DNA from: Calliopsis andreniformis
Taxonomy: Eukaryota; Arthropoda; Insecta; Hymenoptera; Andrenidae
NCBI RefSeq assembly: GCF_051401765.1
Contig: NW_027480504.1
Coordinates: 2,046,001-2,110,000 of the forward strand
Length of the DNA: 64,000 nt
Direction: 5' to 3'
The first letter of the stretch is position 1, and each line of letters opens with the position of its first letter. Positions 34,071 to 46,890 of the stretch are shown piece after piece. The notes beneath the pieces are model-generated. The model saw nothing but the letters and a program-made list of their open reading frames with translations, did no database searches and had not been told where the DNA came from. Position numbers and translations under genes: made by a program.

Positions 34071-36370
34071 TCAGCCATCAATCCTCAATCCTCAATCCCC
34101 AATCATCAATCATCAATCCTCAATCCTCAATCTTCAATCCTCAACATTCATTCCTCAATGCTCAAAACTCAATCCTCAATCCTCAATCCTCAGTCATCAG
34201 TTCTCAATCCTCAATATTCAATCCTCAATCCTCAGTCCTCAAGCCTTAATCCTCAATCCTCAATCCTCAATCTTCAATCCTCAATACTCAATCCTCAATC
34301 CTCACACCTCGATCCTCAAACCTCAATATTCAATTAACAATCCTGGATTCTGAAACCTCAATCCACAACCCTCAGTACTCAATCATCAATCTTCAATCCT
34401 CAAACCTCTACCATCAATCCTCAATACTTAATTCTCAATCCTCAATCCTCAATGCTCAATAGAAAATCCTCAATTCTCTGTTTTCAATACTCAACCCTCA
34501 ATCTTTAATTTTCAAATCTCAGTTCACGGACATCAATCCTCAACACTCTGTCCTCAACACTCAGTCCTCAATCTTCAATCATCAAATCTCAATTCATTAT
34601 CTTCAGTCATCAATCCTCAGTCCACAACATTCAATCCTCAATAATCAACACTCAATCCTCAATCCTCAATCCTCAATCCTCAATCCTCAATCCTCAATCC
34701 TCAATCATCAATCCACAGTCCTCAATCCTCCGTCCTCAATTCTCTACCCTCAATCCTCAATGCTCAATCCTCAATACTCAACCCTCAATCCTCAATCCTC
34801 AATCCTCAACATTTAATGCTCAATCCTCGATCCTCAATCCTCAGTCATTAATTATCAATCCTCAATATTCAATCCTCAATCCTCAGACCTCAAGCCTCAA
34901 CACTCAATATTCAATTGTCAATCCTAAACTCACAGCACTCAAACCTCACCCCTCAGTCCTCAATCCTCAGTCCTCAATCATCAACCATCAATCCCCAATC
35001 CTCAATCCTCAATCCTCAATCCTCAATCCTCAATCCTCAAACCTCAATCTTCAATCCTCTATACTCAATCCTCAATCCTCAGTCCTCGAGCCTCAATCCT
35101 CAATATTCAATTACCAATCCTGAATTCTGAAACCTCAATCCTCAACCCTCAGTCCTCAATCCACGACCCTCAATCCTCAAACCTCAACCATCAATCCTCA
35201 ATCGTCAATCCTCAAGCCTCAACCATCAATCCTCAATCCTCAATCCCCAATCCTCAAACCACAATCGTCAATCCTCAAACCTCAAACTTCAATCCTCAAC
35301 CCTTATTCCTCAATCCTCAATCCTCAATCCTCAATCTTCAATCCTCAATAGAATATCTTCGATTCTCAGTTTTCAATACTCTGTCCTCAGCCATCAATCC
35401 TCAATCCTCAATCCTCAATCCTCAATCCCCAATCCTCAACCCTCAATTCTCAGCCCTCAATAGAAAATCCTCAATTCCCAGTATTCAATACTCAATCCTC
35501 AACCTACAATCTTCAAATCTCAGTTCCCGAACATCAATTCTCAACTCTCTATCCTCAACACTCAGTCGTCAATCATCAATCAACAATCCTCAAACCTCTA
35601 TATTCAATCTTCAACCCTCCACACTCAATACTCAATCCTCAATCCTCAATCCGCAACCCTCAATCCTCAATTCTCAATCCTCAATCCTCAACCCTCAGTC
35701 CACAGTCCTCAATCCTCAACCTTCAGTCCTCTATCCTCAATCCTCAATTATCAATCCTAAATCCTCAAACTTCAACCTCAATCCTCAATCTTGAAACATG
35801 AATAGACAATCCTCAATCTCCAATCCTCGAACATCAATCGTCAATCCTCAATCCTCAAAACTGAGTACTCAATCCTCAATACTCAATCCTCAATCCTTTT
35901 CCCGCAATCCCCAATTCTCAATCCTCAATACTCAATCCTCCATCCTGAACCTTCAATCCTCACCCTGCAATACCCAATCCTCCATCCTCAAACCTCAATT
36001 GTAAATCCTCAGTCGAATATCGTCAGTTCTCAGTTTTCAATACTCAACCCTCAATCTTCAATTTTTAAATCTCAGTTCACAGACATCAATCCTCGTCACT
36101 CTGTTCTCAACACTCAGTCCTGAATCTTCAATCATCTATCCTCAATCCTTAATCTTCAATCCTCAATCCTCAATCCTCAACCCTCAATCCTCAACCCTCC
36201 ATCCTCGATCCTCAATCCTTATCTTCAATCCTCAAACTGCAGCCATCAATACTCAATCCTGAATCCTCAATCGTCAATACTCAAATCTCAATCCTCAACA
36301 GAATATCCTCAACTCTCAATTTTCAATACACTGTCCTCAATCTTCAATCCTAAATCATCAATTCTCAATC
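34071..36370. repeat. 2.3-kb domain C duplication, left copy
   Basis: It matches about 39,550-41,830. Offset is about 5,478 bp at the left end and 5,457 bp further on, because this copy has three more heptamers near 34,660-34,700. Landmarks: TTAACAATCCTGGATTCTG, CTCAATTCATTATCTTC, AACATTTAATGCTC (34,808/40,265), CAATCTTGAAACATGAATAG and CCTTTTCCCGCAATCCCC. The inner part 35,336-36,189 also matches 37,637-38,490 (offset 2,301). Confidence 0.85.
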
Positions 36371-36639
36371 CTCAATCTTCAATCCTCAACACTCAATCCT
36401 CAATGCTCAATCCTCAATCCTCAATCCTCAATCCTCACTCCTCAATCGTCAATCCTCAACCCTCAACCCTGAGTCATCAATCCTCAACACTCAGTAATCA
36501 ACCCTCAATCTTCAATCATCAATCCTCAATCATCCATTCTCAATCCTCAATCTTCAATCATCAACACTCAATACTCAACCCTCAAAGCTCAATCCTCAAT
36601 CCTCAATCGTCAATCCTCAATCCTCAATCCTCAATCCTC
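36371..36639. repeat. Domain C spacer
   Basis: It contains CAACCCTGAGTCATC, CACTCAGTAATCAACCC, CAATCATCCATTCTC and CAACCCTCAAAGCTC. The same series recurs at about 46,600-46,760 with AAAGATC. No gene is visible. Confidence 0.65.
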
Positions 36640-37710
36640 AATCGTCAATCCTCAATCCTCAACCATCAATCCTCAATCCTCAATCCCCAATCCTCAATCC
36701 ACAATCGTCAATCCTCAAACCTCAAACATCAATCCTCAACCCTTAATCCTCAATCGTCAATCCTCAATCCTCAATTTTCAATCCTCAATAGAATATCTTC
36801 GATTCTCAGTTTTCAATACTCTGTCCTCAACCATCAATCCTGAATCCTCAATCCTCAATCCTCAATCCTCAATCCTCAATCCTCAATCCTCAATTCTCAG
36901 CCCTCAATCTTCAATCCTCAACATTCAATCCTAAATGCTCAATACTCTATCCTCAATCCACAATCCTCAATCCTCAAACCTCAATCCTCAATCATCCGTC
37001 CTCAAACCTCAATCCTCAATCCTCAATCCTCAATACTCGATCCTCAATCCTCAGCCATCAATCCTCAACCCTGAATCGCCTATCCTCAATCCTCAATCCT
37101 CAATCCTCAAACCTCAACCTTCAATCCTCAACACTTAATCCTCAATCCACAATCCTCAATCCTCAATTTTCAATCCTCAATAGAATATCCTAAATTCTCA
37201 GTTTTTAATACTCAATACTCAATCCTCAGTACACGACACTCAATCTTCAATCCTCAATCCTCAATCGTCATTCGTCAATCCTCAACCATCAATCCTCAAT
37301 CATCAATCATCAATCCTCAATCTACAATCCACAATTCTCAATCCCCAACCCTCAATCCTCATCCCTCAGTAGTCAACCCTCAATACTCAATCCTCAATCC
37401 TCAATCTTCAATCCTCAATCCTCAATCTTCAATCCTCAATTCTCTGTCCTCAATCCTCTATCCTCAATCCTCAATCCTCAATCCTCAATCCTCAATCCTC
37501 AATCCTCAATCCTCAATTGTCAATCCTCAATCCTCAGCCATCAATCCTCAATACTCTATCGTCAATCCTCAATCGTCTATCCTCAATCCTCAACCACCAA
37601 TCCTCAATCCTCAATCCCCAAACCTCAATCCTCAATCTTCAATCCTCAATAGAATATCTTCGATTCTCAGTTTTCAATACTCTGTCCTCAGCCATCAATC
37701 CTCAATCCTC
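36640..37710. repeat. 1.07-kb domain C block, copy 1
   Basis: It matches 38,493-39,571 at offset about 1,854-1,861 bp, and most of it also matches 45,085-46,020 and 46,891-47,820. Landmarks: AATATCTTCGATTCTCAG (second-type marker), CATTCAATCCTAAATGCTC, CATCCGTCCTCAAACC, AACCCTGAATCGCC, AATATCCTAAATTCTCAG and AGTACACGACACTC. Confidence 0.85.
36786..36824. other. Domain C marker (type 2), AATATCTTCGATTCTCAG
   Basis: CAATAGAATATCTTCGATTC followed by TCAGTTTTCAATACTCTG is the domain C counterpart of the marker. It occurs near 35,345, 36,786, 37,650, 38,639, 39,508, 40,803, 41,850, 45,185 and 46,983, with the variant TTCAATTC near 42,630 and 49,222. It keeps the AATAGAATATC start and TTCTCAG end but not the inverted repeat. 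Confidence 0.75.
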
Positions 37711-38490
37711 AATCCTCAATCCTCAATCCTCAATCCTCAACCCTCAATTCTCAGCCCTCAATAGAAAATCCTCAATTCCCAGTATTCAATACTCAATCCT
37801 CAACCTACAATCTTCAAATCTCAGTTCCCGAACATCAATTCTCAACTCTCTATCCTCAACACTCAGTCCTCAATCATCAATCAACAATCCTCAAACCTCT
37901 GTATTCAATCTTCAACCCTCCACACTCAATACTCAATCCTCAATCCTCAATCCGCAACCCTCAATCCTCAATTCTCAATCCTCAATCCTCAACCCTCAGT
38001 CCACAGTCCTCAATCCTCAACCTTCAGTCCTCTATCCTCAATCCTCAATTATCAATCCTAAATCCTCAAACTTCAACCTCAATCCTCAATCTTGAAACAT
38101 GAATAGACAATCCTCAATCTCCAATCCTCGAACATCAATCGTCGATCCTCAATCCTCAAAACTGAGTCCTCAATCCTCAATACTCAATCTTCAATCCTTT
38201 TCCCGCAATCCCCAATTCTCAATCCTCAATACTCAATCCTCCATCCTGAACCTTCAATCCTCACCCTGCAATACCCAATCCTCCATCCTCAAACCTCAAT
38301 TGTAAATCCTCAGTCGAATATCGTCAGTTCTCAGTTTTCAATACTCAACCCTCAATCTTCAATTTTTAAATATCAGTTCACAGACATCAATCCTCGTCAC
38401 TCTGTTCTCAACACTCAGTCCTGAATCTTCAATCATCTATCCTCAATCCTTAATCTTCAATCCTCAATCCTCAATCCTCAACCCTCAATC
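37637..38490. repeat. 0.85-kb domain C block, copy of 35,336-36,189
   Basis: Offset 2,301 bp. CAATCTTGAAACATGAATAG lies just before 35,810 and 38,110. It matches again at about 40,793-41,646. After about 38,490 it switches to CAATCGTCAATCC, while the left copy continues CAACCCTCCATCC. Confidence 0.85.
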
Positions 38491-38492
38491 CT

Positions 38493-39571
38493 CAATCGTC
38501 AATCCTCAATCCTCAACCATCAATCCTCAATCCTCAATCCCCAATCCTCAATCCACAATCGTCAATCCTCAAACCTCAAACATCAATCCTCAACCCTTAA
38601 TCCTCAATCCTCAATCCTCAATCCTCAATTTTCAATCCTCAATAGAATATCTTCGATTCTCAGTTTTCAATACTCTGTCCTCAACCATCAATCCTGAATC
38701 CTCAATCCTCAATCCTCAATCCTCAATCCTCAATCCTCAATCCTCAATTCTCAGCCCTCAATCTTCAATCCTCAACATTCATTCCTAAATGCTCAATACT
38801 CTATCCTCAATCCACAATCCTCAATCCTCAAACCTCAATCCTCAATCATCCGTCCTCAAACCTCAATCCTCAATCCTCAATCCTCAATACTCGATCCTCA
38901 ATCCTCAGCCATCAATCCTCAACCCTGAATCGCCTATCCTCAATCCTCAATCCTCAATCCTCAAACCTCAACCTTCAATCCTCAACACTTAATCCTCAAT
39001 CCACAATCCTCAATCCTCAATTTTCAATCCTCAATAGAATATCCTAAATTCTCAGTTTTTAATACTCAATACTCAATCCTCAGTACACGACACTCAATCT
39101 TCAATCCTCAATCCTCAATCCTCAATCGTCATTCCTCAATCCTCAACCATCAATCCTCAATCATCAATCATCAATCCTCAATCTACAATCCACAATTCTC
39201 AATCCCCAACCCTCAATCCTCATCCCTCAGTAGTCAACCCTCAATACTCAATCCTCAATCCTCAATCTTCAATCCTCAATCCTCAATCTTCAATCCTCAA
39301 TTCCCTGTCCTCAATCCTCTATCCTCAATCCTCAATCCTCAATCCTCAATCCTCAATCCTCAATCCTCAATCCTCAATTGTCAATCCTCAATCCTCAGCC
39401 ATCAATCCTCAATACTCAATCGTCAATCCTCAATCGTCTATCCTCAATCCTCAACCACCAATCCTCAATCCTCAATCCCCAAACCTCAATCCTCAATCTT
39501 CAATCCTCAATAGAATATCTTCGATTCTCAGTTTTCAATACTCTGTCCTCAGCCATCAATCCTCAATCCTC
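38493..39571. repeat. 1.07-kb domain C block, copy 2
   Basis: Partner of 36,640-37,710. Small differences include CATTCATTCCTAAATGC (38,776) against CATTCAATCCTAAATGC, CAATTCCCTGTCC (39,300) against CAATTCTCTGTCC, and one additional heptamer near 39,110. Confidence 0.85.
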
Positions 39572-41830
39572 AATCCCCAATCATCAATCATCAATCCTCA
39601 ATCCTCAATCTTCAATCCTCAACATTCATTCCTCAATGCTCAAAACTCAATCCTCAATCCTCAATCCTCAGTCATCAGTTCTCAATCCTCAATATTCAAT
39701 CCTCAATCCTCAGTCCTCAAGCCTTAATCCTCAATCCTCAATCCTCAATCTTCAATCCTCAATACTCAATCCTCAATCCTCACACCTCGATCCTCAAACC
39801 TCAATATTCAATTAACAATCCTGGATTCTGAAACCTCAATCCACAACCCTCAGTACTCAATCATCAATCTTCAATCCTCAAACCTCTACCATCAATCCTC
39901 AATACTTAATTCTCAATCCTCAATCCTCAATGCTCAATAGAAAATCCTCAATTCTCTGTTTTCAATACTCAACCCTCAATCTTTAATTTTCAAATCTCAG
40001 TTCACGGACATCAATCCTCAACACTCTGTCCTCAACACTCAGTCCTCAATCTTCAATCATCAAATCTCAATTCATTATCTTCAGTCATCAATCCTCAGTC
40101 CACAACATTCAATCCTCAATAATCAACACTCAATCCTCAATCCTCAATCCTCAATCCTCAATCCTCAATCCACAGTCCTCAATCCTCCGTCCTCAATTCT
40201 CTACCCTCAATCCTCAATGCTCAATCCTCAATACTCAACCCTCAATCCTCAATCCTCAATCCTCAACATTTAATGCTCAATCCTCGATCCTCAATCCTCA
40301 GTCATTAATTATCAATCCTCAATATTCAATCCTCAATACTCAGACCTCAAGCCTCAACACTCAATATTCAATTGTCAATCCTAAACTCACAGCACTCAAA
40401 CCTCACCCCTCAGTCCTCAATCCTCAGTCCTCAATCATCAACCATCAATCCCCAATCCTCAATCCTCAATCCTCAATCCTCAATCCTCAATCCTCAAACC
40501 TCAATCTTCAATCCTCTATACTCAATCCTCAATCCTCAGTCCTCGAGCCTCAATCCTCAATATTCAATTACCAATCCTGAATTCTGAAACCTCAATCCGC
40601 AACCCTCAGTCCTCAATCCACGACCCTCAATCCTCAAACCTCAACCATCAATCCTCAATCGTCAATCCTCAAGCCTCAACCATCAATCCTCAATCCTCAA
40701 TCCCCAATCCTCAAACCACAATCGTCAATCCTCAAACCTCAAACTTCAATCCTCAACCCTTATTCCTCAATCCTCAATCCTCAATCCTCAATCTTCAATC
40801 CTCAATAGAATATCTTCGATTCTCAGTTTTCAATACTCTGTCCTCAGCCATCAATCCTCAATCCTCAATCCTCAATCCTCAATCCTCAATCCTCAACCCT
40901 CAATTCTCAGCCCTCAATAGAAAATCCTCAATTCCCAGTATTCAATACTCAATCCTCAACCTACAATCTTCAAATCTCAGTTCCCGAACATCAATTCTCA
41001 ACTCTCTATCCTCAACACTCAGTCGTCAATCATCAATCAACAATCCTCAAACCTCTATATTCAATCTTCAACCCTCCACACTCAATACTCAATCCTCAAT
41101 CCTCAATCCGCAACCCTCAATCCTCAATTCTCAATCCTCAATCCTCAACCCTCAGTCCACAGTCCTCAATCCTCAACCTTCAGTCCTCTATCCTCAATCC
41201 TCAATTATCAATCCTAAATCCTCAAACTTCAACCTCAATCCTCAATCTTGAAACATGAATAGACAATCCTCAATCTCCAATCCTCGAACATCAATCGTCA
41301 ATCCTCAATCCTCAAAACTGAGTCCTCAATCCTCAATACTCAATCTTCAATCCTTTTCCCGCAATCCCCAATTCTCAATCCTCAATACTCAATCCTCCAT
41401 CCTGAACCTTCAATCCTCACCCTGCAATACCCAATCCTCCATCCTCAAACCTCATTTGTAAATCCTCAGTCGAATATCGTCAGTTCTCAGTTTTCAATAC
41501 TCAACCCTCAATCTTCAATTTTTAAATCTCAGTTCACAGACATCAATCCTCGTCACTCTGTTCTCAACACTCAGTCCTGAATCTTCAATCATCTATCCTC
41601 AATCCTTAATCTTCAATCCTCAATCCTCAATCCTCAACCCTCAATCCTCAACCCTCCATCCTCGATCCTCAATCCTCATCTTCAATCCTCAAACTGCAGC
41701 CATCAATACTCAATCCTGAATCCTCAATCGTCAATACTCAAATCTCAATCCTCAACAGAATATCCTCAACTCTCAATTTTCAATACACTGTCCTCAATCT
41801 TCAATCCTCAATCATCAATTCTCAATCCTC
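39550..41830. repeat. 2.3-kb domain C duplication, right copy
   Basis: Partner of 34,071-36,370. Private changes include CAATACTCAGACC (40,334) against CAATCCTCAGACC, CTCATTTGTAAATCC (41,452) against CTCAATTGTAAATCC, and fewer plain heptamers near 40,150. Confidence 0.85.
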
Positions 41831-42069
41831 AATCCTCAATTTTCAATCCTCAATAGAATATCTTCGATTCTCAGTTTTCAATACTCTGTCCTCAACCATC
41901 AATCCTGAATCCTCAATCCTCAATCCTCAATCCTCAATCCTCAATCCTCAATCCTCAGTACACGACACTCAATCTTCAATCCTCGATCCTCAATCGTCAT
42001 TCCTCAACCCTCAACCATCAATCCTCAATAATCAATCATCAATCCTCAATCTACAATCCACAATTCTCA
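41831..42069. repeat. Domain C spacer
   Basis: A short mosaic of AATATCTTCGATTCTCAG, AGTACACGACACTC and CAATCTACAATCCAC strings in the order of 36,780 and 37,220 but with the middle missing. It looks like a deletion derivative of the 1.07-kb block. Confidence 0.65.
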
Positions 42070-43328
42070 ATCCTCAATCATCCGTCCTCAAACCTCAATC
42101 CTCAATCCTCAATCCTCAATACTCGATCATCAATCCTCAGTCCTCAAGCCTCAACACTCAATATTCAATTGTTAATCATAAACTCACAGCACTCAAACCT
42201 CACCCATCATTCCTCAATCCTCAGTCCTCAATCTTCAATCATCAATAGTCAATTCTCAATCTTCAATCCTCATTCCTCAATCCTCAACCCTCAATCCTCA
42301 ACCCTCAGTAATCAATCCTCAGTCCTCAATCCTCAATCCTCAATCATCAATTCTCAATCCTCAATCTTCAATCCTCAACACTCAACCCTCAATGCTGAAT
42401 ACTCTATCCTCAATCCTCAATCCTCAATCCTCAATCCTCAATCCTCAATCCTCAATCCTCAATCCTCAATCCTCAATCCTCAATCGTCAATCCTCAATCC
42501 TCAACCATCAATCCTCAATCCTCAATCCACAATCCTCAATCCACAATCGTCAATCAACAAACCTCAAACTTCAATCCTCAACCCTTAATCCTCAATCCTC
42601 AATCCTCAATCCTCAATTTTCAATCCTCAATACAATATCTTCAATTCTCAGTTTTCAATACTCTGTCCTCAATCTTCAATCCTCAGTCATCAATTCTCAA
42701 TCCTCAATCTTCTATCCTCAACACTCAATCCTCAATGCTCAATCCTCAATCCTCAATCCTCAATCCTCAATACTCAATCGTCAATCCTCAATCGTCTATC
42801 CTCAATCCTCAACCACCAATCCTCAATCCTCAATCCTCAATCCCCAAACCTCAATCCTCAATCGTCAATCCTCAAACCTCAGCATTCAATCCACAAACCT
42901 TGATCCTCAATCCTCAACCCTCTGTCCTCATTCTTCAATACTCAATCCTCAGTCCTCAGTCTTCAATCGTCAATCCTCAATCCTCATTCGTCAATCCTCA
43001 ATCATCAACCATCAATCCTAAATCCTCAATCCTCAATCCTCAATCCTCAATCCTCAATCCTCCATTCTCAGCCCTCAATAGAAAATCCTCAATTCCCAGT
43101 ATTCAAAACTCGATCCTCAACCTACAATCTTCAAATCTCAGTTCCCGTACATCAATTCTCAACACTCTATCCTCAACACTCAGTCCTCAATCATCAATCA
43201 ACAATCCTCAAACCTCTATATTCAATCTTCAATCCTCGACACTCAATACTCAATCCTCAATCCTCAATCCCCAACACTCAATCCTCAACCCTCAGTAGTC
43301 AACCCTCAATACTCAATCCTCAATCCTC
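42070..43328. repeat. 1.26-kb domain C block, left copy
   Basis: It matches 48,671-49,917. CATCCGTCC lies at offset 6,602 bp and the right-hand landmarks at 6,588 bp, a net difference of two heptamers. It includes a pure run at 42,406-42,484. Local differences include CAATGCTGAATACTC against CAATGCTCAATACTC, and CAATCAACAAACCTC (42,551) against CAATCCTCAAACCTC. Confidence 0.85.
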
Positions 43329-44035
43329 AATCTTCAATCCTCAGTCCTCAATCTTCAATCCTCAATTCTCTGTCCTCAATCCTCTATCCTCAATCCTCAA
43401 TCCTCAATCCTCAATCCTCAATCCTCAATCCTCAATCTTCAATCCTCAACATTCATTCCTCAATGCTCAATACTCAATCCTCAATCCTCAAACCTCAGTC
43501 ATCAGTTCTCAATCCTCAATATTCAATCCTCAATCCTCAGTCCTCAAGCCTTAATCCTCAATCCTCAATCCTCAATCTTCAATCCTCAATACTCAATCCT
43601 CAATCCTCAGACCTCGATCCTCAATCCTCAATATTCAATTAACAATCCTGGATTCTGAAACCTCAATCCACAACCCTCAGTACTCAATCCTCAATCTTCA
43701 ATCCTCAAACCTCTACCATCAATCCTCAATACTTAATCCTCAATCCTCAAACCTCAATGCTCAATAGAAAATCCTCAATTCTCTGTTTTCAATACTCAAC
43801 CCTCAATCTTTAATTTTCAAATCTCAGTTCACAGACATCAATCCTCAACACTCTGTCCTCAACACTCCGTCCTCAATCTTCAATCATCAAATCTCAATTC
43901 GTTATCTTCAGTCATCAATCCTCAGTCCACAACATTCAATCCTCAATAATCAACACTCAATCCTCAATCCTCAATCCTCAATCCTCAATCCTCAATCCTC
44001 AATCCTCAATCCTCAATCCTCAATCCTCAATCCTC
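43329..44035. repeat. Domain C block, copy of ~34,135-34,690
   Basis: 43,436-43,960 repeats CAACATTCATTCC, TTAACAATCCTGGATTCTG, CAAACCTCTACCATC, CAATTCTCTGTTTTC and CTCAATTCGTTATCTTC in the order seen at 34,135 and 39,612. It ends in a pure heptamer run (43,957-44,032), after which domain D-type sequence begins. Confidence 0.8.
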
Positions 44036-45084
44036 TATCCTCAATCCTCAGTCCTCAATCCACAATCATCAATCCTCAATCTTCAATACTCAATCCTCAA
44101 TCCTCAATCCTCAATCCTCAATACTCGACCTTCAATCCTCAATCCTCAATCCTCAATCCTCAACCCTCAGCCCTCATCCTCAATACTCAATCCTGAATCC
44201 TCAAACCTCAATCTTCAATCCTCAATACTCAGTCTTCAATCCTCAATCCTCAATCCTCAATCCTCAATCCTCAATCCTCAATCCTCGATTCTCAATCCTC
44301 AATCCTCAACACTCAGCCCTCATCCTCAATCCTCAATCCTGAATCCTCAATCCTCAATCCTCAATCTTCAATCCTCAACACTCAGTCTTCAATCCTCAAT
44401 CCTCAATCCTCAATCCTCAGACCTCAATCCACAATCATCAATCCTCAATCCTCAATCCTCAATTCTCAATCCTCAATCCTCAGTCCTCAGTCCTCAAACC
44501 TCAGTCCTCAAACCTCAGCCATCATCCTCAATCGTCAATCCTCGTTCCTCAATCCTCAATCCTCAATATTCAATCCTCCATACTCAATCTTCAATCCTCA
44601 ATCCTCAATCATCAATCCTCAATCCTCAATCCTCAGTCATCAATCCTCAATCTTCAATACTCAATTCTCAATCATCAATCCTCAATCCTCAATCCTCAAT
44701 CCTCATTCCACAAACCTCAATCCTCAACCCTCAGTCCTCATCCTCAATTCTCAATTCATAATCCTCAATCCTCAATCCTCAATCTTCAATCCTCAAAATT
44801 CAATCCTCAATACTCAATCTTCAATCCTCAATACTCAGTCTTCAATCCTCAATCCTCAATCCTCAATCCTCAGTCCTCAATCCACAATCATCAATCCTCA
44901 ATCTTCAATACTCAATACTCAATCCTCAATCCTCAATCCTCAATCCTCGATACACAATCTTCAAGCCTCAATCCTCAATCCTCAGTCCTCAACCCTCAGC
45001 CCTCATCCTCAATCCTCAACCCTGAATCCTCAGTCCTCAATGTTCAATCCTCAATACTCAGTCTTCAATCATCAATCCTCAATA
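44036..45084. repeat. Island of domain D-type sequence inside domain C
   Basis: Strings typical of 50-60 kb appear here: CAATCCACAATCATCAATCC, AAACCTCAGCCATCATCC followed by CGTCAATCCTCGTTCC (44,510), CCTCAAAATTCAATCC (44,790) and CTCAATCTTCAAGCCTC. The flanking sequence on both sides is domain C-type. Its left edge is a pure heptamer run. Confidence 0.78.
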
Positions 45085-46515
45085 CTCAATCCACAATCGT
45101 CGATCCTCAAACCTCAAACATCAATCCTCAACCCTTAATCCTCAATCCTCAATCCTCAATCCTCAATCCTCAATTTTCAATCCTCAATAGAATATCTTCG
45201 ATTCTCAGTTTTCAATACTCTGTCCTCAACCATCAATCCTGAATCCTCAATCCTCAATCCTCAATCCTCAATCCTCAATCCTCAATCCTCAATTCTCAGC
45301 CCTCAATCTTCAATCCTCAACATTCATTCCTAAATGCTCAATACTCTATACTCAATCCACAATCCTCAATCCTCAAACCTCAATCCTCAATCATCCGTCC
45401 TCAAACCTCAATCCTCAATCCTCAATCCTCAATACTCGATCCTCAATCCTCAGCCATCAATCCTCAACGCTCAATCGCCTATCCTCAATCCTCAATCCTC
45501 AATCCTCAAACCTCAACCTTCAATCCTCAACACTTAATCCTCAATCCACAATCCTCAATCCTCAATTTTCAATCCTCAATAGAATATCCTAAATTCTCAG
45601 TTTTTAATACTCAATACTCAATCCTCAGTACACGACACTCAATCTTCAATCCTCAATCCTCAATCGTCATTCCTCAATCCTCAACCATCAATCCTCAATC
45701 ATCAATCATCAATCCTCAATCTACAATCCACAATTCTCAATCCCCAACCCTCAATCCTCATCCCTCAGTAGTCAACCCTCAATACTCAATCCTCAATCCT
45801 CAATCTTCAATCCTCAATCCTCAATCTTCAATCCTCAATTCTCTGTCCTCAATCCTCTATCCTCAATCCTCAATCCTCAATCCTCAATCCTCAATCCTCA
45901 ATCCTCAATCCTCAATTGTCAATCCTCAATCCTCAGCCATCAGTCCTCAATACTCAATCGTCAATCCTCAATCGTCTATCCTCAATCCTCAACCACCAAT
46001 CCTCAATCCTCAATCCCCAAACCTCAATCCTCAATCGTCAATCCTCAAACCTCAGCATTCATTCCTCAAACCTTGATCCTCAATCCTCAACCCTCTGTCC
46101 TCATTCTTCAATACTCAATCCTCAGTCCTCAGTCTTCAATCGTCAATCCTCAATCCTCAATCGTCAATCCTCAATCATCAACCACCAATCCTAAATCCTC
46201 AATCCTCAATCCTCAATCCTCAATCCTCAATCCTCCATTCTCAGCCCTCAATAGAAAATCCTCAATTCCCAGTATTCAATACTCGATCCTCAACCTACAA
46301 TCTTCAAATCTCAGTTCCCGTACATCAATTCTCAACACTCTATCCTCAACACTCAGTCCTCCATCATCTATCAACAATCCTCAAACCTCTATATTCAATC
46401 TTCAATCCTCGACACTCAATACTCAATCCTCAATCCTCAATCCCCAACACTCAATCCTCAACCCTCAGTAGTCAACCCTCAATACTCAATCCTCAATCCT
46501 CAATCTTCAATCCTC
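45085..46515. repeat. 1.43-kb domain C repeat, copy 1
   Basis: It matches 46,891-48,314 at offset 1,799 bp (257x7) over most of its length and 1,806 bp at the far left. Landmarks 45,334/47,133, 45,916/47,715 and 46,073/47,872 all differ by exactly 1,799. It combines the 1.07-kb block with the AAACCTTGATCC/GTTCCCGTACATC block. Confidence 0.88.
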
Positions 46516-46890
46516 AGTCCTCAATCTTCAATCCTCAATTCTCTGTCCTCAATCCTCTATCCTCAATCCTCGATCCTCAATCCTCAATCCTCAATCCTCA
46601 ATCCTCAATCGTCAATCCTCAACCCTCAACCCTGAGTCATCAATCCTCAACACTCAGTAATCAACCCTCAATCTTCAATCATCAATCCTCAATCATCCAT
46701 TCTCAATCCTCAATCTTCAATCATCAACACTCAATACTCAACCCTCAAAGATCAATCCTCAATCTTCAATCCTCAATCCTCAATCCTCAATCCTCAATCC
46801 TCAATCGTCAATCCTCAATCCTCAATCCTCAATCCTCAATCGTCAATCCTCAATCCTCAACCATCAATCCTCAATCCTCAATCCCCAATC
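46516..46890. repeat. Domain C spacer, copy of ~36,440-36,690
   Basis: It repeats CAACCCTGAGTCATC, CACTCAGTAATCAACCC, CATCCATTCTC and CAACCATCAATCC. No gene is visible. Confidence 0.65.
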
